From an uncultured Streptomyces sp. (GTDB lineage Bacteria; Actinomycetota; Actinomycetes; Streptomycetales; Streptomycetaceae): 64,000 nt of DNA. This document shows positions 1 through 8,869 of the stretch, one piece after another. The stretch lies in NCBI RefSeq assembly GCF_947488945.1, contig NZ_CANLBS010000015.1, positions 145,825 through 209,824 of the forward strand. Direction: 5' to 3'. Every line of letters starts with the position of its first letter. Positions within the stretch are counted from its first letter, which is position 1. The notes below the pieces were generated by a model, which was not told the DNA's origin, did not search any database, and saw nothing but the letters and a program-made list of their open reading frames with translations. The translations under genes were made by a program, and so were the position numbers.

Positions 1-973
1 CCACCGAGCCGTCCATGTCGTCCGCGCCGTGCTGGAGGGCGAGCTGGGCGGTCTGCACGCCGTGCATCACCCAGAACACCTTCACGTGCGGGACGTTGTC
101 GAACAGCAGCCGGGAGACGGCGAAGGTCTTCAGCGCCTCGGCCCCGGTCGCCATGGTGGTGCGCGCCTGGAGCTTGTTGCGGATCTTGCCGTCCTTCATG
201 TCCACGAAGTCGTGCTGGTAGCGCAGCGGGATGAAGACCTGGAAACCGCCGGTCTCGTCCTGCATCTCCCGCAGCCGCAGCACGTGGTCGACGCGGTGAC
301 GGGGCTCCTCGATGTGCCCGTACAGCATCGTCGCCGGGGTCTTGAGACCCTTCTCGTGCGCGAGGCGGTGGATGCGCGACCAGTCCTCCCAGTGGGTGCG
401 GTGGTCGACGATGTGCTGGCGGACCTCCCAGTCGAAGATCTCCGCGCCGCCGCCGGTCAGCGACTCCAGACCGGCGTCGATCAGCTCGTCCAGGATCTCG
501 GAGGCGGACAGCCCGGAGATGGTCTCGAAGTGGTGGATCTCCGTCGCCGTGAACGCCTTGAGGGCGACCTCCGGCAGGGCTTCCTTCAGCGCGCTGAGGG
601 AGCGCGGGTAGTAGCGCCACGGCAGGGTCGGGTGCAGACCGTTGACGATGTGCAGCTCGGTGAGGTTCTCGCCGCGCATCGCGGTGGCGAGCCGGACGGC
701 CTCCTCGATCCGCATCGTGTACGCGTCCTTCTCGCCCGGCTTGCGCTGGAACGAGCAGTACGCGCACGACGCGGTGCAGACGTTCGTCATGTTGAGGTGG
801 CGGTTGACGTTGAAGTGCACGACGTCACCGTTCTTACGGGTGCGCACCTCGTGGGCCAGGCCGCCGAGCCACGCCAGGTCGTCGGACTCGTAGAGGGCGA
901 TCCCGTCCTCGCGGGTCAGCCGCTCGCCGGCCCGGACCTTCTCCTCCAGCTCGCGCTTGAGTCCCGCGTCCAC
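1..973 (-). CDS. mqnE: Aminofutalosine synthase MqnE (radical SAM), 3' end outside window
   Basis: Makes aminofutalosine from 3-[(1-carboxyvinyl)oxy]benzoate and SAM, an early step of the futalosine route to menaquinone. The radical SAM cluster motif CTASCAYCSFQR lies at about residues 66-77, and downstream text such as TGGGAEIFDWEVRQ is typical of the MqnE/MqnC family. The GTG start at 973 is chosen because GGGAGG lies six bases upstream. About 324 codons are present and the C-terminus runs off the left edge. It lies in the same region as mqnM, mqnP and mqnL, which act later in the pathway. Identification is by recognised family sequence, not by a search. Confidence 0.95.
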   Translation of the reverse strand, partial: MDAGLKRELEEKVRAGERLTREDGIALYESDDLAWLGGLAHEVRTRKNGDVVHFNVNRHLNMTNVCTASCAYCSFQRKPGEKDAYTMRIEEAVRLATAMRGENLTELHIVNGLHPTLPWRYYPRSLSALKEALPEVALKAFTATEIHHFETISGLSASEILDELIDAGLESLTGGGAEIFDWEVRQHIVDHRTHWEDWSRIHRLAHEKGLKTPATMLYGHIEEPRHRVDHVLRLREMQDETGGFQVFIPLRYQHDFVDMKDGKIRNKLQARTTMATGAEALKTFAVSRLLFDNVPHVKVFWVMHGVQTAQLALQHGADDMDGSV

Positions 974-1033
974 CAGGCGCCTCCCTTTACTGCCGTGTTC
1001 CGATGTGTGTCCAGATGCAGACCAACCGTACGC

Positions 1034-1507
1034 CTAACCCTCTTCGGGCAGGTCTCCGACCCGGTTCTCCCACTTCGTGGAGAGCACGATGGTCGTACGC
1101 GTGCGGGAGACGCCCTTGGTGCCGCTCAGCCGCCGGATCGTCTTCTCCAGCCCGTCGACGTCGCCGACGCGGACCTTGAGCATGTAGGAGTCGTCGCCCG
1201 CGATGAACCAGGCGTCCTCGATCTCCGCGAGGTCCCGCAGCCGGTGGGCGACGTCCTCGTGGTCGGCGGCGTCGGAGAGCGAGATGCCGATCAGCGCGGT
1301 GACGCCGAGGCCGAGCGAGGCGGCGTCGACGGTGGCGCGGTAACCGGTGATGACCCCGGCGGTCTCCAGCCGGTTGATGCGGTCGGTGACGCTCGGGCCG
1401 GAGAGCCCCACGAGCCGCCCCAGCTCGGCGTACGAGGCCCTGCCGTTCTCCCTGAGGGCCTGGATGAGCTGCCTGTCCACCGCGTCCATGTGACTGAAAC
1501 CTTCCAT
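1034..1507 (-). CDS. Lrp/AsnC-family transcriptional regulator
   Basis: A 157-residue protein with an N-terminal winged helix-turn-helix (about residues 7-65: DAVDRQLIQALRENGR, then LVGLSGPSVTDRINRLE) and a C-terminal RAM ligand-binding domain (about 75-150). This is the usual length for Lrp/AsnC proteins, which sense amino acids or related small molecules as dimers or octamers. An alternative ATG at 1489 (MDAVDRQL) is equally plausible. It sits 60 bases upstream of mqnE on the same strand and is divergent from a tiny basic gene, so it may control itself and its neighbours. The ligand cannot be told from sequence. Confidence 0.93.
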   Translation of the reverse strand: MEGFSHMDAVDRQLIQALRENGRASYAELGRLVGLSGPSVTDRINRLETAGVITGYRATVDAASLGLGVTALIGISLSDAADHEDVAHRLRDLAEIEDAWFIAGDDSYMLKVRVGDVDGLEKTIRRLSGTKGVSRTRTTIVLSTKWENRVGDLPEEG

Positions 1508-1622
1508 TGTTCAGCTATACCGCGAGCTTGAGTGTAGAATTTAAGGCATGCAGGGCACAGACCCTGCGAATCTTTCATAACGTCCGAGAAAAGCTTTCGA
1601 ATCTTCAGGAGAGTGCAACACC

Positions 1623-1754
1623 GTGTACACGATCGAGATGGCCTACGCCCGGATGCGCGAGTTGCAGGACCAGGCCAACCGCTCGCGTGCCCACCGCCCC
1701 GCCGAACCGCGTCCGGCCGTCAGGGCCCGGTTCGCGCGCGCCAAGAAGCGCTGA
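1623..1754 (+). CDS. Small basic hypothetical protein, 43 aa
   Basis: A short reading frame from GTG to TGA. It starts MYTIEMAYARMRELQDQA and ends in an arginine/lysine-rich tail (ARFARAKKR). An AGGAG ribosome binding site about 12 bases upstream and third-position G/C bias support it as a real gene. It is divergent from the Lrp-type regulator and convergent with the flavin prenyltransferase gene. No known domain is recognised; the N-terminal helix followed by a basic tail would suit a small nucleic-acid- or membrane-associated peptide, but no function can be assigned. Confidence 0.7.
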   Translation: MYTIEMAYARMRELQDQANRSRAHRPAEPRPAVRARFARAKKR

Positions 1755-1763
1755 CCCGCGCCG

Positions 1764-1781
1764 ACGGGCCCCCGGGCCCGT
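1764..1781. terminator. Inverted repeat between convergent genes
   Basis: Perfect 8-bp arms (ACGGGCCC / GGGCCCGT) with a two-base centre lie between the stop of the small + gene (1754) and the stop of mqnM (1792). The position suggests a shared terminator, but there is no clear T-run on either side. Confidence 0.4.
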
Positions 1782-1791
1782 CCGGGCCGGC

Positions 1792-2496
1792 TCAGTCCGC
1801 CGCACCGCGCCTTCCCCCGCCGCCCAGCTCCCCCTCCCACCGGCGGTACAGCCCGTGTTCCACCCCGGCCGCGTCCAGCACCCGCCCGGCCACGAAGTCG
1901 ACCAGGTCCTGGATGTGCGTCGCGCCCGCGTAGAACGCCGGCGAGGCGGGCAGCACGACCGCTCCCGCCTCGTCCAGGGCCACCATCTGCTTCAGCGTCT
2001 GCCCGCTCAGCGGCGTTTCCCGCACCGCGACGACCAGCTTCCGCCGCTCCTTGAGCGTGACGCTCGCGGCCCGCTGGAGCAGGTCCTTCGACAGCCCCAG
2101 CGCCACCCCGGCCACGCACGCCGTCGAGGCGGGCACGATCAGCATCCCCTCGGCCGGGTACGACCCCGAGGACGGCCCGGCGGCGAGATCGCCCGCGGGC
2201 CAGTGGCGCACCCGGTCCAGCGCCTCGTCGGTCACCGCGAAGGTGTGCGGCCTGCCGTCGGCGCCCCGCGCCAGCCAGTTCCGCAGGTCCTCCCGCCAGT
2301 GCCCGTCGCGGAACGCGATCCCGGTCTCGTCCAGCAGGGTCAACCGCGAGGCACGGCTCACCACCAGGTCCACGGACCGGCCCGCGGCGAGGAGACCGCG
2401 CAGCACGGAGGCGGCGAACGGGGTCCCCGACGCGCCGGAGACCCCGACAATCCAAGGCCGCCGCTGCCCCTGACTCACTGAAGTGTCGGATTCCAC
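1792..2496 (-). CDS. mqnM: UbiX-like flavin prenyltransferase (menaquinone pathway)
   Basis: Makes prenylated FMN, the cofactor needed by UbiD-type decarboxylases; here the partner is MqnL. About 234 residues. The N-terminal flavin-binding glycine loop VGVSGASGTPFA, the central ASTACVAGVALGLSKDLLQRAA and the late VVAVRETPLS are UbiX/Pad1 signatures. The GTG at 2496 is used; a second GTG at 2478 (MSQGQRRPW) is possible, and neither has a strong ribosome binding site. It is divergent from the rhomboid gene. Its place near mqnE, mqnP and mqnL supports a role in the futalosine pathway. Confidence 0.9.
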   Translation of the reverse strand: MESDTSVSQGQRRPWIVGVSGASGTPFAASVLRGLLAAGRSVDLVVSRASRLTLLDETGIAFRDGHWREDLRNWLARGADGRPHTFAVTDEALDRVRHWPAGDLAAGPSSGSYPAEGMLIVPASTACVAGVALGLSKDLLQRAASVTLKERRKLVVAVRETPLSGQTLKQMVALDEAGAVVLPASPAFYAGATHIQDLVDFVAGRVLDAAGVEHGLYRRWEGELGGGGRRGAAD

Positions 2497-2619
2497 ACCG
2501 CCGAGCCTATCCGCCGCACCGCCCCGGCCCGCACCCGGAACCGACGTGGGGGCCCCGGGCGTTACGAACGGTGACAGGGCACGCCGCAGGCGGACCACCG
2601 CGAGGGGCAGGGGGAAGCC

Positions 2620-3213
2620 ATGACGGACATCCGCACGGGCTCCGGCACCGGGGCGCGGGCCATGACGGCCGCGACGCTGATGGCCGGCTGGGTCGCCCTG
2701 CTCTGGGTACTCGAAGCCGTCGACACGGCGAGCGGCCACGCCCTCGACACGTACGGCATCACCCCGCGCGATCCGGCCGAGCTGCGGGACATCGTGCCCT
2801 CGGCGTTCCTGCACAGCGGCTGGGACCACGTCGCCTCCAACAGCGTCCCGCTGCTGGTCCTCGGCTTCATCGCCGCGCTCGGCGGCACCGGCCGGTTCGT
2901 CGCGGTGGTCGTCACCATCGTGCTGAGCAGCGGCATCGGCGTCTGGCTGACCTCGCCGCCGAACAGCGTGACCCTCGGCGCGTCCGGCGTGGTCTTCGGC
3001 CTCTTCGGCTATCTGCTGGTCCGGGGCTTCGTGGACCGCCGGCTGCTGGACGTGGTGGTCGGCGTGGTCATCACCGCCGTCTACGGCTCGATCCTCTGGG
3101 GCGTCCTGCCGACCGACTCGGGGATCAGCTGGCAGGGCCACCTCTTCGGGCTGATCGGGGGCGTGGGCGCGGCCTTCGCCTTCCGCCGCACGCCCCGCGC
3201 GATCACCGTCTGA
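2620..3213 (+). CDS. Rhomboid-family intramembrane serine protease
   Basis: A 197-residue, highly hydrophobic protein with about six membrane helices. The rhomboid catalytic serine is in GASG (Ser122) and the partner histidine is in GHLFG (His174), so the Ser-His dyad is intact. HSGWDHVASN (about residues 66-75) matches the usual HxxxxHxxxN element. Rhomboids cleave substrate helices within the membrane; the substrate here is unknown. It is the only + strand gene among menaquinone genes transcribed the other way, so it probably has its own promoter and no direct role in that pathway. Confidence 0.9.
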   Translation: MTDIRTGSGTGARAMTAATLMAGWVALLWVLEAVDTASGHALDTYGITPRDPAELRDIVPSAFLHSGWDHVASNSVPLLVLGFIAALGGTGRFVAVVVTIVLSSGIGVWLTSPPNSVTLGASGVVFGLFGYLLVRGFVDRRLLDVVVGVVITAVYGSILWGVLPTDSGISWQGHLFGLIGGVGAAFAFRRTPRAITV

Positions 3214-3269
3214 GCCGTGCCGTCCCGTTCAGCTCACGCGGTCCACGCGACTCTCGCGGCCCAGGCGGC

Positions 3270-4199
3270 TCACGGGGTGAGGCCGCGCACCAGCAGGTCG
3301 AGCAGCGCGCAGGCGAAGAGCGCCATGCCGATGAACCCGTTGACGGAGAAGAACGCCCGGTTCAGCCGCGACAGGTCGTGCGGCCGGACCACCCGGTGCT
3401 CGTAGACGAAGGCGACGGCGACGACCACCATGCCGATCCAGTAGAAGAGCTGCGCGTCGGTGGCCAGGCCGAACCAGACCAGCAGCCCGGTCGTGATCAC
3501 GTGGCAGACCCGCGCGCCCCAGAGCGCCGCCGGGATGCCGAAGCGGGCCGGCACCGACCGCACGCCGTGCGCACGGTCCGCCCGGACGTCCTGGCAGGCG
3601 AAGATCAGGTCGAACCCGCCGATCCAGACGCCGACCGCGAGGCCGAGGATCACCGCGTCCCACGACCAGCTCCCGGTCACCGCGAGCCAGGCGCCGATCG
3701 GCCCGATGGCCTGCGCGATGCCGAGGATGGCGTGCGGGAAGTTCGTGAACCGCTTGCCGTACGGGTAGACCACCATCGGCACGACGGCGATCGGCGCCAG
3801 CGCCAGGCAGAGCGGGTTCAGCAGCGCGGCCGCGCCGAGGAAGAAGACGAGCGCCACCAGCGCACCGGTCCACGCCGAGCGCACCGACACCGCGCCGGTG
3901 ACGATCTCGCGGCCCGCGGTGCGCGGGTTGCGGGCGTCGATCTCCCGGTCGATGATCCGGTTCGCCGCCATCGCGAACGTCCGCAGCCCGACCATCGCCA
4001 CCGTGACGAGCAGCAGCTCGACCCAGTGGATGGACTCGCTGACCTGGAACATCGCGGTCAGCGCGGCGATGTACGCGAACGGCAGCGCGAAGACCGAGTG
4101 CTCGATCATCACCAGCCGGAGGAACGCCTTCACCTTGCCGGCGGCCGGCGCGGAGCCGGCTTCCAGCACGGTGTCCGCTCCACTGTCTGCGGCACTCAC
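3270..4199 (-). CDS. mqnP: UbiA-family prenyltransferase (menaquinone pathway)
   Basis: An integral membrane prenyltransferase of about 309 residues. It attaches the polyprenyl tail to the aromatic acid made by the futalosine route. The first Asp-rich motif is NRIIDREID (about residues 79-87) and the second is DLIFACQDVRADR; both bind Mg-prenyl diphosphate. The GTG start at 4199 overlaps the stop codon of mqnL by four bases (GTGA), showing translational coupling. Upstream in-frame sequence exists, but the coupled start is preferred. Confidence 0.93.
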   Translation of the reverse strand: MSAADSGADTVLEAGSAPAAGKVKAFLRLVMIEHSVFALPFAYIAALTAMFQVSESIHWVELLLVTVAMVGLRTFAMAANRIIDREIDARNPRTAGREIVTGAVSVRSAWTGALVALVFFLGAAALLNPLCLALAPIAVVPMVVYPYGKRFTNFPHAILGIAQAIGPIGAWLAVTGSWSWDAVILGLAVGVWIGGFDLIFACQDVRADRAHGVRSVPARFGIPAALWGARVCHVITTGLLVWFGLATDAQLFYWIGMVVVAVAFVYEHRVVRPHDLSRLNRAFFSVNGFIGMALFACALLDLLVRGLTP

Positions 4200-5653
4200 A
4201 GTCCGTATTCCTTCCAGCGGCGGTCGACCTTCGCCGCCGTCTCCGGGTCGGACTCGACCATCTCCGGCCAGCCTCCGTCCCTCGTGTAGCCCTCCTCGGG
4301 CCGCTTCCTGGTGGCGTCGATTCCGGCCTTGCCGCCCCAGAACTGCTGGTAGGAGGCGTGGTCCAGATGATCGACCGGGCCCTCGGAGACCACCAGGTCG
4401 CGGGCGTAGTCGGTGTTGCCGAGCGCCCGCCACGCCACTTCGTGCAGGTCGTGGACGTCACAGTCGGAGTCGACCACCACGATCAGCTTGGTCAGCGACA
4501 TCATGTGGGCCCCCCAGACGGCGCTCATCACCTTCTGGGCGTGCTTGGGGTACTTCTTGTCGATCGAGACGATCGCGCAGTTGTGGAAGCCGCCGGCCTC
4601 GGGCAGGTGGTAGTCCACGATGTCCGGCACGATGATCTTCAGCAGCGGCAGGAAGAAACGCTCCGTGGCGCGGCCCAGCGGGCCGTCCTCGGTCGGCGGC
4701 CGGCCGACCACGATCGACTGGAGCAGCGGACGCTTGCGCATGGTCACGCAGTCGATGGTCAGCGCGGGGAACGGTTCCTGCGGGGTGTAGAAGCCGGTGT
4801 GGTCGCCGAACGGCCCCTCCGGCAGCATCTCCCCCGGCTCCAGCCACCCTTCGAGGACGACCTCGGCGTGGGCCGGCACCTGGAGCGGCACCGTCTTGCA
4901 GTCGACCATCTCGATCCGCTTGCCCTGCACGAACCCGGCGAACAGGTACTCGTCGATGTCCCCGGGCAGGGGGGCGGTGGAGGCGTAGGTGACGGCGGGC
5001 GGCGCGCCGAAGGCGATGGCGACCGGCAGCCGCTCGCCGCGCTTGGCGGCGACCTGGTAGTGGTTGCGGCTGTCCTTGTGGATCTGCCAGTGCATCCCGA
5101 TGGTCCGCTTGTCGTGCCGCTGGAGCCGGTAGAGGCCCAGGTTGCGGACGCCGGTCTCGGGGTGCTTGGTGTGGGTGAGCCCCAGGTTGAAGAACGAGCC
5201 GCCGTCCTCGGGCCAGGTGAACAGCGCGGGCAGCCGTTCGAGGTCCACGTCGTCCCCGGTGAGGACGACCTCCTGCACGGGGGCGCTCTCGCCCTTCACC
5301 TTCTTCGGCGGCACGTGCACCATCGACCCGAGCTTCCCGAAGGCCTCCCGGATCCCGATGAACCCCTGCGGCAGTTCGGGCTTGAGCAGCCCGCCGATCT
5401 TGTCGCTGATGTCGGCGTACGACTTCAGCCCGAGCGCCTTGAGCAGCCGCCGGTCGGTGCCGTACACGTTCATGGCCAGGGGCATCGAGGACCCCTTGAC
5501 GTTCTCGAAGAGCAGCGCCGGCCCGCCGGCCTTGTTCACCCGGTCGACGATCTCACCGACCTCCAGGTGCGGGTCGACCTCGGTCTTGATGCGCTGGAGA
5601 TCGCCTTCACGCTCCAGTGCGCGGAGCAGGGAGCGAAGATCGTCGTAGGCCAT
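4196..5653 (-). CDS. mqnL: UbiD-family decarboxylase (menaquinone pathway)
   Basis: A 485-residue UbiD-type (de)carboxylase using the prenylated FMN made by MqnM to remove the ring carboxylate during menaquinone synthesis. Family text includes the N-terminal GGPALLFENVKG, the central GMHWQIHKDSRNHY, and EGPFGDHTGFYTP, which carries the conserved glutamate and substrate-loop residues. The ATG at 5653 has GGAGGG just upstream. The stop overlaps the start of mqnP, so the two are one transcript. Confidence 0.94.
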   Translation of the reverse strand: MAYDDLRSLLRALEREGDLQRIKTEVDPHLEVGEIVDRVNKAGGPALLFENVKGSSMPLAMNVYGTDRRLLKALGLKSYADISDKIGGLLKPELPQGFIGIREAFGKLGSMVHVPPKKVKGESAPVQEVVLTGDDVDLERLPALFTWPEDGGSFFNLGLTHTKHPETGVRNLGLYRLQRHDKRTIGMHWQIHKDSRNHYQVAAKRGERLPVAIAFGAPPAVTYASTAPLPGDIDEYLFAGFVQGKRIEMVDCKTVPLQVPAHAEVVLEGWLEPGEMLPEGPFGDHTGFYTPQEPFPALTIDCVTMRKRPLLQSIVVGRPPTEDGPLGRATERFFLPLLKIIVPDIVDYHLPEAGGFHNCAIVSIDKKYPKHAQKVMSAVWGAHMMSLTKLIVVVDSDCDVHDLHEVAWRALGNTDYARDLVVSEGPVDHLDHASYQQFWGGKAGIDATRKRPEEGYTRDGGWPEMVESDPETAAKVDRRWKEYGL

Positions 5654-5815
5654 GCCCTCCAGTTTGTCATCCCCGCCCCCGTCCCCCACGGCCCCTCCCC
5701 CGCGCCACGCGCGCGGCCGGGCGGAGCGGGGGCGGGTCAGCCGCCGGTCGGCCGCTTCTTCCGGACGGCGCCCCCGGCTGTCCGTGATGCGGAGCACGTC
5801 GCCCAGGCACAACGC

Positions 5816-6673
5816 TCAGCCGAGGCGTACCGAACCCTGCCGTAGTTCGTCCGCGTCGGGGAGCAGGCCAGTGATCCGATTCCATATCTCCTTGGCCTCC
5901 ACCCTGACGAGTCGGAAGGCGCTCGTGGGAACGAGCCGTTCCTCGGGCACGGGCTCGGCGGGGAGTTCTCGCAGCCAGAGGCCGAGGGGACCGCAGTCCC
6001 AGACGGCGAACCCCCGTGTCTCCACACCCTCCCGCCCACCGATGCGTGTCCGCCAGGCAGCCGTCAGCCGCCAGCTCGAACGGAGTTCGCCGACGAGGTC
6101 GGTGACGAGCGTCAGCGCGGGCTCGGTGAGGTCGCCGCCCCGGGCCAGGGCCCCGTGTATCGCGTCGCGCTCCGCCTGAGCGGTCCGCACGACGGGCGGC
6201 TCGCCCTCCAGGACGGCGAGCCCGGCCTCGGCGGTGCCGAGGGTCGTCTCGACCACGGACAGGGCTGTCTCCCGAGGGGGCGAGGACCGCTGGAGGTTCA
6301 CCATGTCCGCGAGTTTCCAGACCAGCATCTTCGGCTCCACCAGGGAGTATTCCGCCTCCGCCGTACCGGGCCAGGCCTCGTGCGCGACGACGTGCTCTTC
6401 GCCCACCAGCATCCCGTGGTGCAGTCTGCCCTGACGGCCAGCGGCTTCGAGCGACACGATCACCCCCGGGGTGAGGACCGTCTTCATCAGCGGCAGCAGC
6501 GAGGGGGACAACTTCGCGTCCTCATCGATCAGACCGCACTCCAGCAGCTCCCCGTGGGCGGTGGCGAACTCGTCCGGCGCCTTTGCCCCCGCCGCCAGTT
6601 CGGACAGCACGATCACGTGCTCGTCGGACAGTCGGAAACGGGACCGGGTCATGTCGAACGAAGGCATACTCAC
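5816..6673 (-). CDS. EspG-like protein, putative type VII secretion chaperone
   Basis: 285 residues. The N-terminus (RFRLSDEHVIVLSELAAG, then LLECGLIDEDAKLSPSL) and the overall alpha/beta layout and length resemble the EspG family, cytosolic chaperones that bind PE/PPE or WXG-type substrates before ESX secretion. The match is judged by eye and is distant. It is the last gene of a four-gene minus-strand run whose first two genes look like secreted WXG-type proteins, and this context is the main support. A non-EspG immunity or accessory protein is an alternative. Confidence 0.45.
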   Translation of the reverse strand: MSMPSFDMTRSRFRLSDEHVIVLSELAAGAKAPDEFATAHGELLECGLIDEDAKLSPSLLPLMKTVLTPGVIVSLEAAGRQGRLHHGMLVGEEHVVAHEAWPGTAEAEYSLVEPKMLVWKLADMVNLQRSSPPRETALSVVETTLGTAEAGLAVLEGEPPVVRTAQAERDAIHGALARGGDLTEPALTLVTDLVGELRSSWRLTAAWRTRIGGREGVETRGFAVWDCGPLGLWLRELPAEPVPEERLVPTSAFRLVRVEAKEIWNRITGLLPDADELRQGSVRLG

Positions 6674-6688
6674 TCACTCACTCGTGCC

Positions 6689-7300
6689 TCAGGCCTGAGA
6701 ATCGGCCCAGAAATTGAAAATCCTCGAGAAACCCGCCCGCACGGCACCGCGACGGGTCAGCACGGACCGGTCGACGCCTGCGAAGAGGACCGCGATGGTC
6801 ACGTCGGCGGGCAGCACCCTGCCCTGCGCCTGCACGGCCATCCTCCGGCTGCTTCCCAGGCCCGACTGCCGCACGGTGACAACGGCCCCGGGGTCCTCGG
6901 AGTCGCCCTGCCGGGACACCTCGTACGCCCGACGGTTGATCGCCTTGAGCCGGTACACGTCGCCCAGATACACCATGCGCAGGGAGCGTCCTCCATGCGT
7001 CGGCGCCCACCGGTTCCGGCTCATCCGCACGAGTCCACCCCCCACGCGAAGCGTGGCGCGGTTGAGTGTCGGCATGGAGAGAACGTCCGTGTGGACGCCC
7101 CGTGTCTCGAACGTGGCAGAAGGAATCACGCTCCCGGTCACCTCCGTGACGACCAGGTTCGGCACGTCCTTTCCCGCCGGGTACACCACGTGGATGTCGC
7201 CGAGCTCGGGGGAGACGCCCCGCCAGCCGAACTTGGTGGCGCCGACGGGCTGCTTCTCCTTCCAGTACGCGAGCGCGAACGGGCTGATCGTCGTGTGCAT
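6689..7300 (-). CDS. Hypothetical protein of the type VII cargo module
   Basis: About 203 residues from an ATG with GAGG six bases upstream. No signal peptide and no clear membrane helix. The sequence is rich in beta-prone stretches (LRVGGGLVRMSRNRW, AVVTVRQSGL, VTIAVLFAGVD), consistent with a mainly beta or mixed fold. It lies between a WXG-like 483-residue protein (68 bases upstream) and the EspG-like gene (15 bases downstream), so all are probably co-transcribed. Function not recognised; an effector, immunity protein or secretion cofactor would each fit the position. Confidence 0.75.
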   Translation of the reverse strand: MHTTISPFALAYWKEKQPVGATKFGWRGVSPELGDIHVVYPAGKDVPNLVVTEVTGSVIPSATFETRGVHTDVLSMPTLNRATLRVGGGLVRMSRNRWAPTHGGRSLRMVYLGDVYRLKAINRRAYEVSRQGDSEDPGAVVTVRQSGLGSSRRMAVQAQGRVLPADVTIAVLFAGVDRSVLTRRGAVRAGFSRIFNFWADSQA

Positions 7301-7368
7301 GCAGTTCCTCGCTGTTCGGACGAACCGGCCGTGCGGGCGGGTCCGGGGTCGGACGTCGTTCGGTACCA

Positions 7369-8820
7369 CTAGTCGAACGGATTGAGCGCACTGCCGAGTT
7401 TCTTCGCTCCGTCGGCTATGCCGTCCCCCACGTCCGAGGCCTTGTCCCCGATCCAGTCCCCCGCCTTGTCGATCCCTTCGCCGATCGCCTCGTGGTTGTC
7501 CCAGATCAGGCAGCCGGCGTACACCACACCGGTGCCGATCGCGAGACCCGCGGTGACCGGGTTGGGGGCCACGGTCAACGCGGTCATGGATGCGCTGAAC
7601 GCCGTTCCGCTGAGGTCCGAAGCGAATTTCGAAGGGTTGGCCTTGATCATGTCGGCGTCGTAGGTGGCCAGGTTGGCCACCCCGTACGCGGTCGCGGCGA
7701 CACCGCCCGCGACGCCGAGACCGCGCATCCAACCGGCCGCCTTCGCCGCGTTCGCGAGGCCGCCGTTCTGGGCGACCTTCAGCAGGTTCGCCTCGGCCGC
7801 GGACGGCATGACGAATGCGCCGTTGCGCATGAATCCGCCGAACATGGCCGCCTCGTCGGACCCGGTGACGGCGTTCACCAGGCCGGTGGGCAGTTTGCCC
7901 AGCAGGCTACCGGGGGCGGCTCCGGCCATCCGGTTGTTGATGAAGGTGGAGAGGAAGGTGCCTGGCGCCGTCACGTCCTTGCCGGTCTTCAGGTACTTGA
8001 AGAGCTTCCACGAACTCCCCAGCGTCCCGCCGAGGGCCGTGGAGAACGCAGCGGCGGTGACGGTGCCCTTCTGGACTCCGGCGAACAGCTCCGCCAGTCT
8101 CTTGCTGCCGGTCACCTTCTCCACGCCCTCCTTCTGGAGGCGCTGCAGGTAGTCGTCCAGGGTCTCGCCGTCGCGCATCGCCAGCGAAGCCAGCTCCATG
8201 CGCTCCTGCTTCTGCTGCTCGTCCGCTTTCGCGACCTTGCCGGCAGCGCCGTTGAAGCCGCCCGTCGTGCCGTCGTTCTTGCCGCCGCCCTCGTCCTTGA
8301 CCACGGATTCGAGGTCCTTGCGCACGTCCGCGTCCGCGTCGTCGACGGCCTTCACACAGGACTTGATGTAGTCGGCCCAAGACTGTTCGCTCTCCCGGAC
8401 GCTCCGCGCGTAGTCCGGGTCGTGCCGCAGCGCATTGCGCTCGCTCTCGGTGGCGCGCTCGTAGTCGAAAGCGACGTTGCCCTGTTCGGAGACCCTCATG
8501 CCCGCCTTGACGGCGTCGGCACGCGCGGTCTCCAGTTGCTTCTTGAGATCGACGAACTGCGTGTACGCGTTGCGCAGCAGGGTCGCCGTCGCCTTCGCCT
8601 GCGTCTGGGCGGCTTGGTATTCGTAGCGGGTGGCGGCGAAGTTCAGCGCCGCCGCGTTCGCGCTGTCGCCCAGCCAGCTGTCGCCGAGCGTGATCTTCTG
8701 GACGCTGTCCCGGTACCGCTTCTCGACCTTGGCGAACTCGTCCGCCATGGAGGCCCACTGGTCGGCCGCGGTGGAGAGCGGCCCGAAGTCGGCCGACATG
8801 ACGTCCGGATAAGTCAGCAT
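7369..8820 (-). CDS. WXG100/PPE-like putative type VII secreted protein
   Basis: 483 residues. The N-terminal ~110 residues are helical with a W-x-G-type turn (SWLGDSA at about 48-54) between two predicted helices, as in ESAT-6/WXG100 and PPE-type domains. A long charged coiled-coil-like middle follows (about 100-240). The last 200 residues are Gly/Ala-rich with hydrophobic stretches (for example GVAGGVAATAYGVANLA and GLAIGTGVVYAGCLIW) and an amphipathic tail. No catalytic motif is seen; a pore-forming or membrane-inserting C-terminus is possible but only inferred. The ATG at 8820 has a GGGAGA-type site. It follows the small partner gene by 49 bases. Confidence 0.7.
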   Translation of the reverse strand: MLTYPDVMSADFGPLSTAADQWASMADEFAKVEKRYRDSVQKITLGDSWLGDSANAAALNFAATRYEYQAAQTQAKATATLLRNAYTQFVDLKKQLETARADAVKAGMRVSEQGNVAFDYERATESERNALRHDPDYARSVRESEQSWADYIKSCVKAVDDADADVRKDLESVVKDEGGGKNDGTTGGFNGAAGKVAKADEQQKQERMELASLAMRDGETLDDYLQRLQKEGVEKVTGSKRLAELFAGVQKGTVTAAAFSTALGGTLGSSWKLFKYLKTGKDVTAPGTFLSTFINNRMAGAAPGSLLGKLPTGLVNAVTGSDEAAMFGGFMRNGAFVMPSAAEANLLKVAQNGGLANAAKAAGWMRGLGVAGGVAATAYGVANLATYDADMIKANPSKFASDLSGTAFSASMTALTVAPNPVTAGLAIGTGVVYAGCLIWDNHEAIGEGIDKAGDWIGDKASDVGDGIADGAKKLGSALNPFD

Positions 8821-8869
8821 GCTCTCTTCTCCCGGGTCACCGCGGAGTCAGCGGCGGGCAGTATCGGGG

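Noticed and set aside
29..1531. A 500-codon + strand frame opposite mqnE and the Lrp gene
   Set aside because: It is antisense to two recognised families and has no domain of its own; codon bias fits the minus strand.
2497..3141. Long N-terminal extension of mqnM
   Set aside because: The extension lies opposite the rhomboid gene and is not UbiX-like; normal family length is reached from 2496.
5654..5815. A small gene or RNA in the gap between mqnL and the type VII module
   Set aside because: No start with a ribosome binding site and no convincing stem; it probably holds the mqnL promoter.
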